Shown here: one piece after another, positions 33,359 to 41,998 of the stretch
Numbering within the stretch: the first letter of the stretch is position 1
Layout: every line of letters starts with the position of its first letter
Assembly (NCBI RefSeq): GCF_030758345.1
Contig: NZ_JAVAMO010000009.1
Location: 1 to 64,000 of the forward strand
Length of the DNA stretch: 64,000 nt
Reading direction: 5' to 3'
Origin: Ruegeria discodermiae
GTDB lineage: Bacteria > Pseudomonadota > Alphaproteobacteria > Rhodobacterales > Rhodobacteraceae
The notes under the pieces: generated by a model
The model's input: only the letters and a program-made list of their open reading frames with translations
What the model was told of the DNA's origin: nothing
The model's database searches: none
Translations under genes and position numbers: made by a program

Positions 33359-35320
33359 CTAAACTGCTTGTTGTAGCGGGGTGGGCTTTATGGTCGCGGC
33401 TGGCAGCCAGACTTCGAACCGGGCACCGCCATCCGGTTGGTTATGGGCCGTGATCAACCCTCCGGCCCGCTGAATCAGGGTTTGTGAAATCGACAGGCCC
33501 AGGCCGGTACCCTCGGCCTGTTTGGTGGTGTAGAAGGGGGCAAAGACGTCATCGACATCCTCTGGCGCGATGCCCGGCCCGGTATCCGATACCGTGATGC
33601 GCACTCCGGCAACCCCGTCGCGTTCAGCACCTGCGGATGTCAGGGTCAACACGCCGCGCTCTTCCATCGCCTGAACCGCATTCATGATCAGGTTGATCAG
33701 CACCTGCTGCAATTCGCCGGGATCGATGCGGACCGCCACCTCGGCGTGCAGATGGGTCTCGACCCGGATATCGCCATGTGAAATGACGTGATTGACCAGC
33801 ACCAAGCAGTCGGTGATTACCGGGCTAACCGGCACTGTCTGATCAAGATCGGCAAACTCGCCGGGGCGGGCGAATTGCAGCAGCTTGCCCACGATGGTCT
33901 GAATCCGCGCGATTTGCCGGTCGACGAGGCCAAGCTCAGTCCGGATCGTTTCGCTGCTATCACCCAGGCTCTCGCGGATGACGTCCATGTTGCCCTGAAT
34001 GACCGCGACGGGGTTGTTGATCTCATGGGCGACACCGGCGGTGATTTCCCCGATCGAGGCCAGCTTTTCGCTCATCACCAGCTGGCGAAACGTCTCTTCG
34101 AGCTTTTCGTTGGCGCGTTGCAACTCTGCGGTGCGCTTGTCGACACGCTCGTTCAACTGCTCGTTCCAGGATCTCAATCGCTGGTCGCGTTCCTGAATCT
34201 GGTCGAGCAGATCGTCAAGGTGACCGGCCACTTCCTCGATCTCGCCACTGGCGCCGACCTGTCCGTTGCGCGCCGACATATTGCCGCGCTGCACCTGAAC
34301 CATGGTGCGGATCATGCGTTCGAGCGGGGCAAAGATGCCCTTGGCAAGCCGCAGGAATACCGGTGCAGACAACAGCAGCACCGCCACGAAGGCTGCGAGG
34401 ATGGCAAGGAAGGCGTTGCGCTTTGCGGTGGTGAAGGGCTGTTCCAGAACGCCGACATACAGCATGCCGACATAATCTCCGAAACTGTCTCTGAGCGGCA
34501 GGTAGCCCGAGATATACCAGTCATTGACCACAAATGCGCGGTCGAGCCATGTCTGCCCCTCGCCCAGCACTTGCCCCCGGACAGCAGCCGACACGCGGGT
34601 GCCAAGGGCGCGCACATCCTCAAAAAGGCGCACATTGGTCGACACGCGGACATCTTCCAGAAACAGGGTCGCCGTGCCCTGCCGCGAGCCGCCCGCCACC
34701 GCGTCCTGATAGACCAGCGCGTTGATCGTATCGATAAAGCCGAGGTTGCGGTTCAGCAGGATGCCCCCCACCAGCACGCCATCGCGTCCGGGCAGGCGGA
34801 CCGGGGTGGCGGAGTGAATGATCATGCCGCGATCCTCGACCTCGCGGTCGGTGGGCACGGCGGCCTCTGTCTCGATCAGGGGCAGGCGGGCGCGGCTGGC
34901 GAGGTCGGGCGAAATCGCGCTGAGGGCTGCGCCAGAGAAGATATCGATCTCGGTCCGCCCCTGTCCCTGTGCGGCGCTTTCGATCACGGGCCAGGTGCCG
35001 GTGGCCTCGCCGCGCGGCAGGTAGTAGAGAAAGTCCAATTCCAGTTGCGCGCGCTTTTCTTCAAAGAACGCCTCGAAGCCCGGTCGCGGGGTTCGTGCAA
35101 ACTCCACCGAACCGGCGACGGCTTGCAGTTCCTCTTCGGTCTGAACCATCAGGCGTGACAGGTATTGCTCGGCAATCCTCAGATCGCTTTCGACATTGGC
35201 GATCAGCACCTCGTCATAATCCGCGGTCCACCGCGTCATGCCCAGAAACAGCAGAAGCGGCATCAGCAGCACCATGGGCGCAAGGGCCAGGATCAGCAGA
35301 CGGAAACGGACAGAGGTCAT
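33359..35320 (-). CDS. Membrane sensor histidine kinase with periplasmic cache-like domain
   Basis: A 653-residue two-component sensor. The N-terminal helix (about 5-30) is followed by a large periplasmic region (about 31-305) whose GGILLNRNLGFIDTINALVYQD and DYVGMLYVGVLEQPF resemble double-cache sensors. A second helix lies at about 308-330, a HAMP segment and coiled coil at about 335-430, the HisKA box GVAHEINNPVAVIQGN with the phospho-histidine, and a HATPase with DTGPGIAPEDVDDVFAPFYTTK and GTGLGLSIS. It is divergent from tupBCA. The only response regulator gene in the window is at the far end of the formate dehydrogenase cluster (50402), its likely partner by inference. No start codon ribosome site is obvious. 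Confidence 0.87.
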   Translation of the reverse strand: MTSVRFRLLILALAPMVLLMPLLLFLGMTRWTADYDEVLIANVESDLRIAEQYLSRLMVQTEEELQAVAGSVEFARTPRPGFEAFFEEKRAQLELDFLYYLPRGEATGTWPVIESAAQGQGRTEIDIFSGAALSAISPDLASRARLPLIETEAAVPTDREVEDRGMIIHSATPVRLPGRDGVLVGGILLNRNLGFIDTINALVYQDAVAGGSRQGTATLFLEDVRVSTNVRLFEDVRALGTRVSAAVRGQVLGEGQTWLDRAFVVNDWYISGYLPLRDSFGDYVGMLYVGVLEQPFTTAKRNAFLAILAAFVAVLLLSAPVFLRLAKGIFAPLERMIRTMVQVQRGNMSARNGQVGASGEIEEVAGHLDDLLDQIQERDQRLRSWNEQLNERVDKRTAELQRANEKLEETFRQLVMSEKLASIGEITAGVAHEINNPVAVIQGNMDVIRESLGDSSETIRTELGLVDRQIARIQTIVGKLLQFARPGEFADLDQTVPVSPVITDCLVLVNHVISHGDIRVETHLHAEVAVRIDPGELQQVLINLIMNAVQAMEERGVLTLTSAGAERDGVAGVRITVSDTGPGIAPEDVDDVFAPFYTTKQAEGTGLGLSISQTLIQRAGGLITAHNQPDGGARFEVWLPAATIKPTPLQQAV

Positions 35321-35450
35321 GCGCTCACGCTATCAAAGCGGAATGTTTTGCGCAAAAGCTGTAAAGTGTGCGGAAACCGCCAAGGACAATTTGACCCGGG
35401 AAATGGCCTACTGAAGCGACATCCGAGACAGGCTGGCATAGCCCGCATCC
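35321..35450. promoter_or_regulatory. Divergent promoter region sensor kinase / tupBCA
   Basis: A 130-nt gap between the kinase (minus) and the tungstate importer (plus). It contains CAATTTG at 35387-35393, the reverse complement of the CAAATTG heptamer found twice upstream of the DUF3305 gene (41794, 41901). The shared word is a weak hint of a common regulator. Confidence 0.35.
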
Positions 35451-36230
35451 GTGACGACAACAGGGCTGGCATCCCCTCAGAAAAACCGTAAAACCTCAGC
35501 AGAACGGGAACGCGGAGGATGCACCATCGCCGATCTTTGGGAGGGGCTTCGACACGCCTTTTGGCTGGTCGTCACACTGAATCCGGAGCTTACAGAGATC
35601 GCGCTGCGGTCACTGCGCGTCACCCTGACAGCGTTGGCGATCGCCTGTGTCATAGCCCTGCCGCTGGCCGCGCTGCTTGCGGTGCGCCGTTTTCGCATGC
35701 GCCGTGCCACCATCGCGATGCTGAACGCGCTCATGGGCCTGCCCCCGGTGGTTGTCGGGTTGATCGTCTATATCTTCCTGTCCCGCTCGGGTCCGTTTGG
35801 GGCGTTGGGTCTGCTGTTCACGCCCACCGCCATGATCGTGGCGCAGGTGATCATCATCGTGCCGCTGATCGCTTCTATCGCGCATCAGTCGCTGCGCGAG
35901 CTCTGGGCCGAATATCACGACCTGCTGATCTCGATGAATGTCACGCAGGTGCAGAAGATGCGGACGCTGATCTGGGATGCAAGGCGCGCCCTGCTGACGG
36001 CGGCGCTGGCTGGCTTTGGGCGCGGGATCGGAGAGGTCGGTGCCATCATGATCGTGGGTGGCAATATCGACCACGCCACGCGCGTGCTGACAACTGCCAT
36101 TGCGCTTGAGACCGGCAAGGGACAGTTCGCGCTGGCGCTGGCGCTGGGGTTCGTCCTGATTGCGCTGGCCCTTGGGGTGAATCTGTTGATCCACTGGATC
36201 GGTCAGACAGAGAGGGACAGTCGATGGTAG
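35451..36230 (+). CDS. tupB: Tungstate ABC transporter permease TupB
   Basis: A membrane permease of the molybdate/tungstate type with about five helices and the cytoplasmic EAA-like loop ISMNVTQVQKMRTLIW followed by GRGIGEVGAIMIVGGNI. It forms the importer with TupC and TupA. The coordinates use the GTG at 35451 (259 residues), which lacks a ribosome site. A perfect GGAGG at 35514-35518 instead points to initiation at codon 26, an ATC at 35526, just before ADLWEGLRHAFWL, which looks like the real family N-terminus. The gene overlaps tupC by 7 nt. Confidence 0.85.
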   Translation: MTTTGLASPQKNRKTSAERERGGCTIADLWEGLRHAFWLVVTLNPELTEIALRSLRVTLTALAIACVIALPLAALLAVRRFRMRRATIAMLNALMGLPPVVVGLIVYIFLSRSGPFGALGLLFTPTAMIVAQVIIIVPLIASIAHQSLRELWAEYHDLLISMNVTQVQKMRTLIWDARRALLTAALAGFGRGIGEVGAIMIVGGNIDHATRVLTTAIALETGKGQFALALALGFVLIALALGVNLLIHWIGQTERDSRW

Positions 36231-36940
36231 TCGAGCTGTTTCCACTGGTCCTTGAGGGGGCCGAGACCTCGCGCCGGGGCAAGCGGCTGGTCGGGCCTGT
36301 GAACCTGACGCTGGACGGGCAGGGCCTGTGCGTGGTGATGGGACCGAACGGTGCGGGCAAAACGACGCTGTTGCGGTTGATGCATGGCACCGCGCGGCTG
36401 ACAGGTGGTAAGGTGCGATGGGCTTGTGACACGGAAGAGGCGCGCCATCATCAGGCCTTTGTTTTTCAGCGTCCCATTGTCCTGCGCCGCACAGTTGAAG
36501 ACAACCTGATCTACCCGTTGCGCCTGCGCGGCGTGGCGCGCGGCGTGGCGCGAGAGGCCGCGCGGAAATGGGCCAAGCGCGTCGGGTTGGAGCCGCATCT
36601 GACGCGCCGCGCCATGGTTCTGTCGGGCGGCGAACAGCAAAAGCTGGCGCTTGCGCGCGCCTTGATCACTGACCCCGCGCTGGTCTTTCTTGATGAGCCC
36701 ACCGCCTCGCTCGATGGTCGCGCGACGCGCGAGATCGAGGCGATCCTGCTGCAGGCCAAGGCCGAGGGAACCCGCCTGATCCTGTCCACCCACGATATGG
36801 GACAGGCCCGCCGGATCGCCGATCAGGTGGTGTTCATTCTTGGTGGCAAAGTACATGAAACCGGACCGGCCGAGGCGTTTTTTGACGGACCGCAAACGCC
36901 CGAGGCGCGGGCTTTTTTGAAAGGAGATATCGTGGAATGA
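36224..36940 (+). CDS. tupC: Tungstate ABC transporter ATP-binding protein TupC
   Basis: A 238-residue ABC ATPase. The Walker A is GPNGAGKTTLLRL (about 39-51), the signature MVLSGGEQQKLALARAL (about 129), the Walker B VFLDEPTASLD (about 150) and the switch His in LSTHDMGQ. It is shorter than ModC and lacks the C-terminal molybdate-binding domain. It overlaps both tupB (7 nt) and tupA (4 nt), so the three are translated together. Confidence 0.87.
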   Translation: MVVELFPLVLEGAETSRRGKRLVGPVNLTLDGQGLCVVMGPNGAGKTTLLRLMHGTARLTGGKVRWACDTEEARHHQAFVFQRPIVLRRTVEDNLIYPLRLRGVARGVAREAARKWAKRVGLEPHLTRRAMVLSGGEQQKLALARALITDPALVFLDEPTASLDGRATREIEAILLQAKAEGTRLILSTHDMGQARRIADQVVFILGGKVHETGPAEAFFDGPQTPEARAFLKGDIVE

Positions 36941-37740
36941 CAAAGGGGCTCATTGCCGGGGTTCTGGCGCTTCTCATCGCACATACGGCGCATGCGGCGG
37001 ACCAGCTGCGCATGGCGGTCACAACCTCGTTTCACAATTCCGGGTTGGCCGAGGTGTTGCTGCCCGAGATTGCCAGCGATCTGGACATTGAGGTACAGCT
37101 TTTGGTGGTCGGCACAGGCCAGGCGCTGCGGCTGGGCCGGGCGGGCGATGTGGATGCAATCCTGGTGCATTCCCGCGCCGCCGAAGAGGCGTTTGTGGCC
37201 GAGGGTTATGGCACGCATCGGCGCGAGATCATGTATAACGACTTCGTCTTTGTTGGCCCGTCAGGCGATCCTGCGGGTATTGCGGAGGCCGAGACTGCCG
37301 CGGATGCCCTGTGCGATATTGCGGCGTCCGAGGCTGCTTTTGTCAGCCGCGGCGATGATAGCGGAACCCACAAGAAAGAGCTTGCTCTTTGGCAGGATGC
37401 CGGGTTGGACGCTGAGAGTTTCGGCCCGTGGTATCGCGCAGTGGGCGCAGGGATGGGGGCCGCTCTGAACACGGCTTCGGGCCTTGACGCCTATATCCTG
37501 TCCGACCGGGCAAGCTGGCTGAACTTTGGCAACAAGGGCGATCTGGCGCTGCTCTTTGCGGGCGATCCGGTGCTGTTCAACCAATATGCCTACCTGCCCG
37601 TCGATCCCGCCCGGCACCCGCATGTCAAAGCCGATCTGACGGCCAAGCTGGAAGGCTGGCTGAGCTCCGAGCGTGCGCAGGTCCTGATCAATGGCTACAT
37701 GATCGACGGCGAAACCCTGTTTGTATTCAACGCAGAGTAG
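36937..37740 (+). CDS. tupA: Tungstate-binding periplasmic protein TupA
   Basis: A 267-residue solute-binding protein with a cleavable signal peptide (about 1-20, ending HAA). The TTS motif at residues 29-31 (AVTTSFHNSGL) is the oxyanion-binding signature of TupA. Later segments SRGDDSGTHKKE, LNTASGLDAYILSDRASWL and LFNQYAYLPVDP are also typical. Selectivity for tungstate over molybdate is inferred from family and from the formate dehydrogenase cluster. It is the third gene of tupBCA and converges with the DUF6505-like gene after only 13 nt. Confidence 0.88.
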   Translation: MTKGLIAGVLALLIAHTAHAADQLRMAVTTSFHNSGLAEVLLPEIASDLDIEVQLLVVGTGQALRLGRAGDVDAILVHSRAAEEAFVAEGYGTHRREIMYNDFVFVGPSGDPAGIAEAETAADALCDIAASEAAFVSRGDDSGTHKKELALWQDAGLDAESFGPWYRAVGAGMGAALNTASGLDAYILSDRASWLNFGNKGDLALLFAGDPVLFNQYAYLPVDPARHPHVKADLTAKLEGWLSSERAQVLINGYMIDGETLFVFNAE

Positions 37741-37753
37741 AGGCTGGCAGCGC

Positions 37754-38233
37754 CTATTCGTCCATGTCGCCGTGGATTGCGAACTGGTCCAGCCCGGCAT
37801 CCTGCGGCTGGATCGTGCGATAGGCCTCGCGCACGCCAGCCTCGGCCAATTCGCGCGCCACGGTTAGCAGCGTGTTGGAGTCGTGATCCTCGCATAGCTC
37901 GACCATCTGCGCCAGTTCTTCGGCCGCGACAAGGCGGGCATCCTCGACCGACGGCGCGCCATAATAGGTCACGAAATGCTGCGCCAGCAGATCGATGAGC
38001 CGCTCCAACTCGGCAGGTTCCAGCGCGGTGACAGCAACAAAGGTCACCCGACCCCCGGTTTCCAGCCCAAGCCAGCCATTGGCAAAAGCCTGCCGCGACT
38101 TGCCGGTCAGGTCAGCCTCGGACCAGTTCGAAAACTCGAACCCGCCCGAGATGCACCACTCGCCGGTGCGCGCCGGTGAGGCAAAGACATTCATGTCGCT
38201 TTCGTCGAAATGGATCGCACGGGCAAGCTTCAT
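37754..38233 (-). CDS. DUF6505-like protein, formate dehydrogenase cluster
   Basis: A 159-residue soluble protein with no signal peptide or membrane helix. The N-terminal half (DESDMNVFASPARTGEWCISGGFEFSNW) and a helical acidic C-terminal half (AEELAQMVELCEDHDSNTLL) are the visible parts. I recognise it only as a domain of unknown function found in Rhodobacterales. It overlaps the preceding ligase-fold gene by 4 nt, so the two are made together. A role in formate dehydrogenase maturation or assembly is an inference from location alone. Confidence 0.7.
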   Translation of the reverse strand: MKLARAIHFDESDMNVFASPARTGEWCISGGFEFSNWSEADLTGKSRQAFANGWLGLETGGRVTFVAVTALEPAELERLIDLLAQHFVTYYGAPSVEDARLVAAEELAQMVELCEDHDSNTLLTVARELAEAGVREAYRTIQPQDAGLDQFAIHGDMDE

Positions 38234-38940
38234 GCAGGGTCCTCCAACACTGTGGTGAGCGGGATCAGATGGGTTGTGTCCGCGTCGCGCAGCAGCATGC
38301 CAAACAGCTCATCCACGCCCAGAAAGGTCCCGGTCAGAGATTGGTTTTGCACGTCTTCGCCGATGCCATGGGCCAGACCGCGCCATTCGGAATGCACCGG
38401 CGCGGTGCCTTCGCCCTCCCACCGGTTTAGCCAGTTCAGCGTGTGCCGTGCCCAGGCCTCCAGCAGGGCCGGGGGGGCGACATCGGCGCAGCCTTCGGCA
38501 AAGAGCGCGGTGTCATCGGGCGTTTGACCGGTCTCTTCGCTCGGCGGGATCAGCGGCAGGGTGAAGCCGATGACCAGCCAATCCGGGACGGCCTCGGGAT
38601 CACTGCCCGATGCCATCGCCCGAAACCCGCCGCAGCGTGCGCCGTTCACGCGGATGCCGCCCCACCAGTCCAGATGCACGGCCACTTCGGGCGGTGCCAG
38701 CGCGCCGAGCGCGTTCTGAAAGCCCACACCGCAGAGCGGCAGCATGGTCATCGCCTGGCTGAGTGGCACTTCGGGGGCGAAGACCAGCGCGGCCTCCATC
38801 TCTGCCGCGCCCAGATGATGCGCGACCAGACCGGCGTCACAGCCAAGTGTTGCACGCATGATCGCGTGGTCGAAGGCGCTGCCGGGCGCTTCTTCACCCC
38901 ACATCAGCGGAGGGAAAGTGAGCTCTGCCACGTCGCTCAT
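38230..38940 (-). CDS. Biotin/lipoate protein ligase-fold protein (DUF4444-like)
   Basis: A 236-residue protein resembling biotin/lipoate A/B ligases of unknown substrate. The segment VHLDWWGGIRVNGARCGGFRAM corresponds to the ligase W-x-x-I-x-V-x-G region with its surrounding strands. The C-terminal part (TGTFLGVDELFGMLLRD) looks like the small SH3-type cap. The start at 38940 follows AAGGAA. No lipoyl or biotinyl carrier is encoded in the window, so its substrate is unknown. The coupling with the DUF6505-like gene and the tup/fdh neighbours suggests a cofactor or assembly role. Confidence 0.68.
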   Translation of the reverse strand: MSDVAELTFPPLMWGEEAPGSAFDHAIMRATLGCDAGLVAHHLGAAEMEAALVFAPEVPLSQAMTMLPLCGVGFQNALGALAPPEVAVHLDWWGGIRVNGARCGGFRAMASGSDPEAVPDWLVIGFTLPLIPPSEETGQTPDDTALFAEGCADVAPPALLEAWARHTLNWLNRWEGEGTAPVHSEWRGLAHGIGEDVQNQSLTGTFLGVDELFGMLLRDADTTHLIPLTTVLEDPA

Positions 38941-38999
38941 CGGGTTCCTTGTCCTCGCTATCGTTGACGGAATGTGCCGGTGGGCCCTAGTTTGGCCCA

Positions 39000-39731
39000 A
39001 TGCGTATCCTGGTTCTGATCTTGGCCCTGTTGCCGGGTTTGGCAATGGCCGATGACAAGCGTGTGGCCTTTTATGCTCCGCCCGCTCTGGTCGAGAGCGG
39101 GTTGATCCGCCACATCGCACCACGCTTTTCGCTGAAGACCCAGATCAAAGTCGACCTTGTGGATGATCCGGCGCAAGCCGAGCTGTTGCTGGGTCCGGAG
39201 GGGCGGGCGCTGTTTTCGGGGCTTGGGCAGGTCTGGCATATGGACCTGCGCAGAGAGACCATGGGCGCGCAGCGTTTTGCCGACTGGCTGACCTCGCAGG
39301 TGGGTGCGCGCACCATTCAGGGTTTTGCGCCCGAGGGCACGCCGATCTTCACCGAACCCAAGGTGCAGAAGGCGGCGGTGGCCAGGGTCGAGATGACCGG
39401 CGATGCCGTGGCAGGGCAGGACCTGTCCTGGACCAAATGCGGGCGCTGCCATGTGACTGAGCGGGGCAAGGACAGTTTCGGCATCGGCTCCACCCCCAGT
39501 TTCTTTGTCATGCGCGGGTTCGACGACTGGCAGGCGCGGTTCACCGGGTTTTACGTGCTCAAACCCCATGCCGCCTTCACCCAGATCGCCGAGGTGACCG
39601 ATCCCTTCCCGGTCGATCGCCCGTCGCCGATCGCGCCCATCGAACTGACGCTGGACGAGTTGGAGGCGATCTTGGCCTATGTCGCCATTCTGGACCCCGC
39701 CGATCTGGGCAAACCTCTGCAGCATCAGTGA
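39000..39731 (+). CDS. Periplasmic cytochrome c fused to a single TupA-like lobe
   Basis: A 243-residue exported protein. The signal peptide is about residues 1-17. Residues 18 to about 120 match the outer parts of TupA at 36937: RVAFYAPPALVESGLI against LRMAVTTSFHNSGLA, and RFADWLTSQVGARTIQGF against KLEGWLSSERAQVLINGY, with the middle lobe missing and the TTS motif gone. Residues about 140-235 form a cytochrome c with CGRCH at 147-151 and a possible axial Met at 171. It likely binds one haem in the periplasm. It could carry electrons to or from formate dehydrogenase, or sense oxyanions or redox state; neither is proven. It overlaps the Fe-S gene convergently by 7 nt. Confidence 0.78.
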   Translation: MRILVLILALLPGLAMADDKRVAFYAPPALVESGLIRHIAPRFSLKTQIKVDLVDDPAQAELLLGPEGRALFSGLGQVWHMDLRRETMGAQRFADWLTSQVGARTIQGFAPEGTPIFTEPKVQKAAVARVEMTGDAVAGQDLSWTKCGRCHVTERGKDSFGIGSTPSFFVMRGFDDWQARFTGFYVLKPHAAFTQIAEVTDPFPVDRPSPIAPIELTLDELEAILAYVAILDPADLGKPLQHQ

Positions 39732-41668
39732 TCGCGCCGCTTTGACAGATAGTCGTCGGTGGTGCGCACGCGGGGCCGTTCGCCCCCGGCGAACGGGTTG
39801 TCGGTTGCGTGGAATTGCGCGTTCACCCGGCAATTGTCGCACATCTGGATCATGCGCAGCTTGTCGCCCGAGAACATCGCGTGATCCTTCAGCTTTTCGC
39901 TGATCCGGTCAATGGCGGATTTGGATCCGAACAGCGCGCCGCACTCGATACAGGCAAAGGGCTCCTCTTCATTCAGTACCTCCTGACGCAAGGCTGCATT
40001 GGTCAGGTCGAGGCGCGGTTCATAAGTGATCGCATCCTCGGGGCAGATATTGGCGCAGAGACCGCATTGCAGGCAGGCATCCTCCTGAAAGCGCAGTTGC
40101 GGCTTGTCGGAGTTGTCTCCTAGCGCGCCCGAGGGGCAGAGCGAGACGCAGGACAGGCAGAGCGTGCAGGCATCTTTATCCACCAGCACCGCGCCATAGG
40201 GTGCATCCTCGGGCAGTGGAATCTGGTCGGTGTCGGGATGCAGGGCGCGCGCCGCCTGTCGGGTAATCTGCCGTCGCGTGCCCATGGGGCGAACCGGGCT
40301 GGCAACCGGCGCGGGGGCGGCTTCCGCGTAAAGCGCGTCGCTCATCGCATCGGGGTCGGGTGTGTCGAGCAGGGTCGCCTTGCCTGCGCCTGCGATGGCG
40401 GTGGTCAGCGCGATCTGGCTTTGCAGCGCGGGGATATCGGCGGTGGGACCGGGCAGCAACGTGACCGCTGCGAACCCGGCGGCGAAGGCGGCCACCGCCT
40501 CGGCATGACCAAATGCACCGATGGCGGTCAATTCCAGCGGGATGACGTCAGCGGGCAAGCCACGCCCATGGCGGGCTGACAGGCGCACCATTTCGCCACC
40601 ATGGGCGTCATGCACCAGCAGGCGCGGCGCGGTGCCGCCCGCATCAAGATACGCCTTGGCCATGGTCTGAACCCGCCGCATGGTCAGGTCCACCGGCGGG
40701 GCGTCATAGGTGATCGCGCCGGACGGGCAGGCAGCAGAACAGGCCCCGCAGCCCGCGCAGATCATCGGATCGATCGCCACATGTTCTCCGGCAGGGGTAA
40801 TGGCCCCGGTCGGGCACAGGTCGAGGCAGGTGGTGCACCCGGTCTGCTCGGCGCGGGAATGGGCACAGAGCAGGGGCGTCGTCTTGACATACATGGTCTT
40901 TTCGAACGTGCCGGTCAGGTGCGAGGCTGCCATGATGGCAGCGGCCACACCGGCGGCATGGCCGGGATCGGCGCGCAGGTAGCCATCGCGCTTTTCAGGG
41001 GCAGGAAACAGGGGCGTGCCACCGCGCAAGTCCAGAATGACATCGCATTGTGACACCGCTCCGTCGCGTGGATCGCTGAGCGTGAACGCCCCGCGCCCGC
41101 CGGGGTTCACCTGTTGCAGCGCGTCGATCACCACCTCAAAGCCGCCAAAGGCCCCGGTTGCGCGGCGCAACCTGCCCCTCACCACATCGAAGGCGCGGGT
41201 GTCGGGTGGCTCACCGTCTTCGATCAGCACTGTGACCCCCAGATGGTCGTTCAACTGCTCGGCAGCCTCCAGCGCCACCTCGGCAGGGCCAAGGATCAGG
41301 CACAGCCCCTCGCTGACCACATCCAGGGTCTTTTCCGGCTCGGCGGGCAGCATCGCATTGGCGATGAGGGCGGACATTTTGGGCAGTTTCGGGGCGTCAT
41401 CCGCGCTCCACCCGGCGCGGTCGCGCAGGTCCAGACTGGGTGGGGCGGGGCGGCCCAGACCCTCAGCCAACTCCTCAAAAACCCGCGCTTCTTGAGTACA
41501 ACAAAAAACGACATCCCCCTCTTCGAGCGCGGCTTGCGCCCGGTCCAACTGGCTGGTGCAGAGGGCGGAACAGGGGCGGGCAACATCAAGGCCGGTGGCT
41601 TTGGACAGGCCTTGGGTGTCGATGGTCTGACTTCCCAAACAATCGCACGTTATCAATGATTTGGGCAC
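39725..41668 (-). CDS. Large polyferredoxin-like 4Fe-4S protein, formate dehydrogenase cluster
   Basis: A 647-residue cytosolic Fe-S protein. Four ferredoxin-type cysteine clusters are visible: CTTCLDLCPTGAI and CAGCGACSAACPSGAI in the middle, then CTLCLSCVSLCPSGAL and CLQCGLCANICPEDAI near the C-terminus. They are followed by CIECGALFGSKSAI and CDNCRVN. The N-terminus has further cysteines (LITCDCLGSQ). The GTG at 41668 after GGGGGAGG gives MPKSLITCDCLGSQ and is preferred over an ATG at 41683 that lies upstream of that ribosome site. It probably relays electrons or supports metal-cofactor handling for formate dehydrogenase. It is divergent from the DUF3305 gene. Confidence 0.82.
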   Translation of the reverse strand: MPKSLITCDCLGSQTIDTQGLSKATGLDVARPCSALCTSQLDRAQAALEEGDVVFCCTQEARVFEELAEGLGRPAPPSLDLRDRAGWSADDAPKLPKMSALIANAMLPAEPEKTLDVVSEGLCLILGPAEVALEAAEQLNDHLGVTVLIEDGEPPDTRAFDVVRGRLRRATGAFGGFEVVIDALQQVNPGGRGAFTLSDPRDGAVSQCDVILDLRGGTPLFPAPEKRDGYLRADPGHAAGVAAAIMAASHLTGTFEKTMYVKTTPLLCAHSRAEQTGCTTCLDLCPTGAITPAGEHVAIDPMICAGCGACSAACPSGAITYDAPPVDLTMRRVQTMAKAYLDAGGTAPRLLVHDAHGGEMVRLSARHGRGLPADVIPLELTAIGAFGHAEAVAAFAAGFAAVTLLPGPTADIPALQSQIALTTAIAGAGKATLLDTPDPDAMSDALYAEAAPAPVASPVRPMGTRRQITRQAARALHPDTDQIPLPEDAPYGAVLVDKDACTLCLSCVSLCPSGALGDNSDKPQLRFQEDACLQCGLCANICPEDAITYEPRLDLTNAALRQEVLNEEEPFACIECGALFGSKSAIDRISEKLKDHAMFSGDKLRMIQMCDNCRVNAQFHATDNPFAGGERPRVRTTDDYLSKRRDH

Positions 41669-41998
41669 GGTTTCCTCCCCCATATCAGGCGGCTTTTTAG
41701 ACCCCTGTCCGACCGTTTCTTGACCAAAGCCTAGTCAGGATCGTAGCGCTTCACAAACCCTTTTCGGGTTCAGCCCCGCACTGTGGAGCGCGCCAAATTG
41801 ACCAGGTGATTCGCGATTTGGGGCCGGTCCTTAATCCTGAGATAAACACTCATGTTGGACATTTCGTCCCTTGGCGTCGGCCATCTTCGGACAGGCTGGC
41901 CAAATTGCCAGAACCAGACCCAAGGCGGGGCAATCGCGCAGAAGAGCCTTCTCGGGCACCGGATTTGGCAGTTTGATAGCGATAGAGGAGGAACCCGG
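41669..41998. promoter_or_regulatory. 330-nt divergent control region of the formate dehydrogenase genes
   Basis: This non-coding stretch separates the Fe-S gene (minus) from the DUF3305-TorD-fdh genes (plus). It holds GCCAAATTG twice as direct repeats (41792-41800 and 41899-41907). The second copy lies inside CTGGC-CAAATT-GCCAG (41896-41911), and ATTTGG occurs twice more at 41816 and 41963. Four CCAAAT/ATTTGG words in about 180 bp of GC-rich DNA is far above chance. They are candidate sites for the response regulator at 50402. No sigma-54 promoter with correct GG-N10-GC spacing was found. Confidence 0.5.

Noticed and set aside
41896-41911. Sigma-54 promoter suggested by TGGC and TTGC words
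   Set aside because: The GG and GC elements are too close together (a -24/-12 promoter needs about 10 nt between them). The sequence reads better as an inverted repeat.
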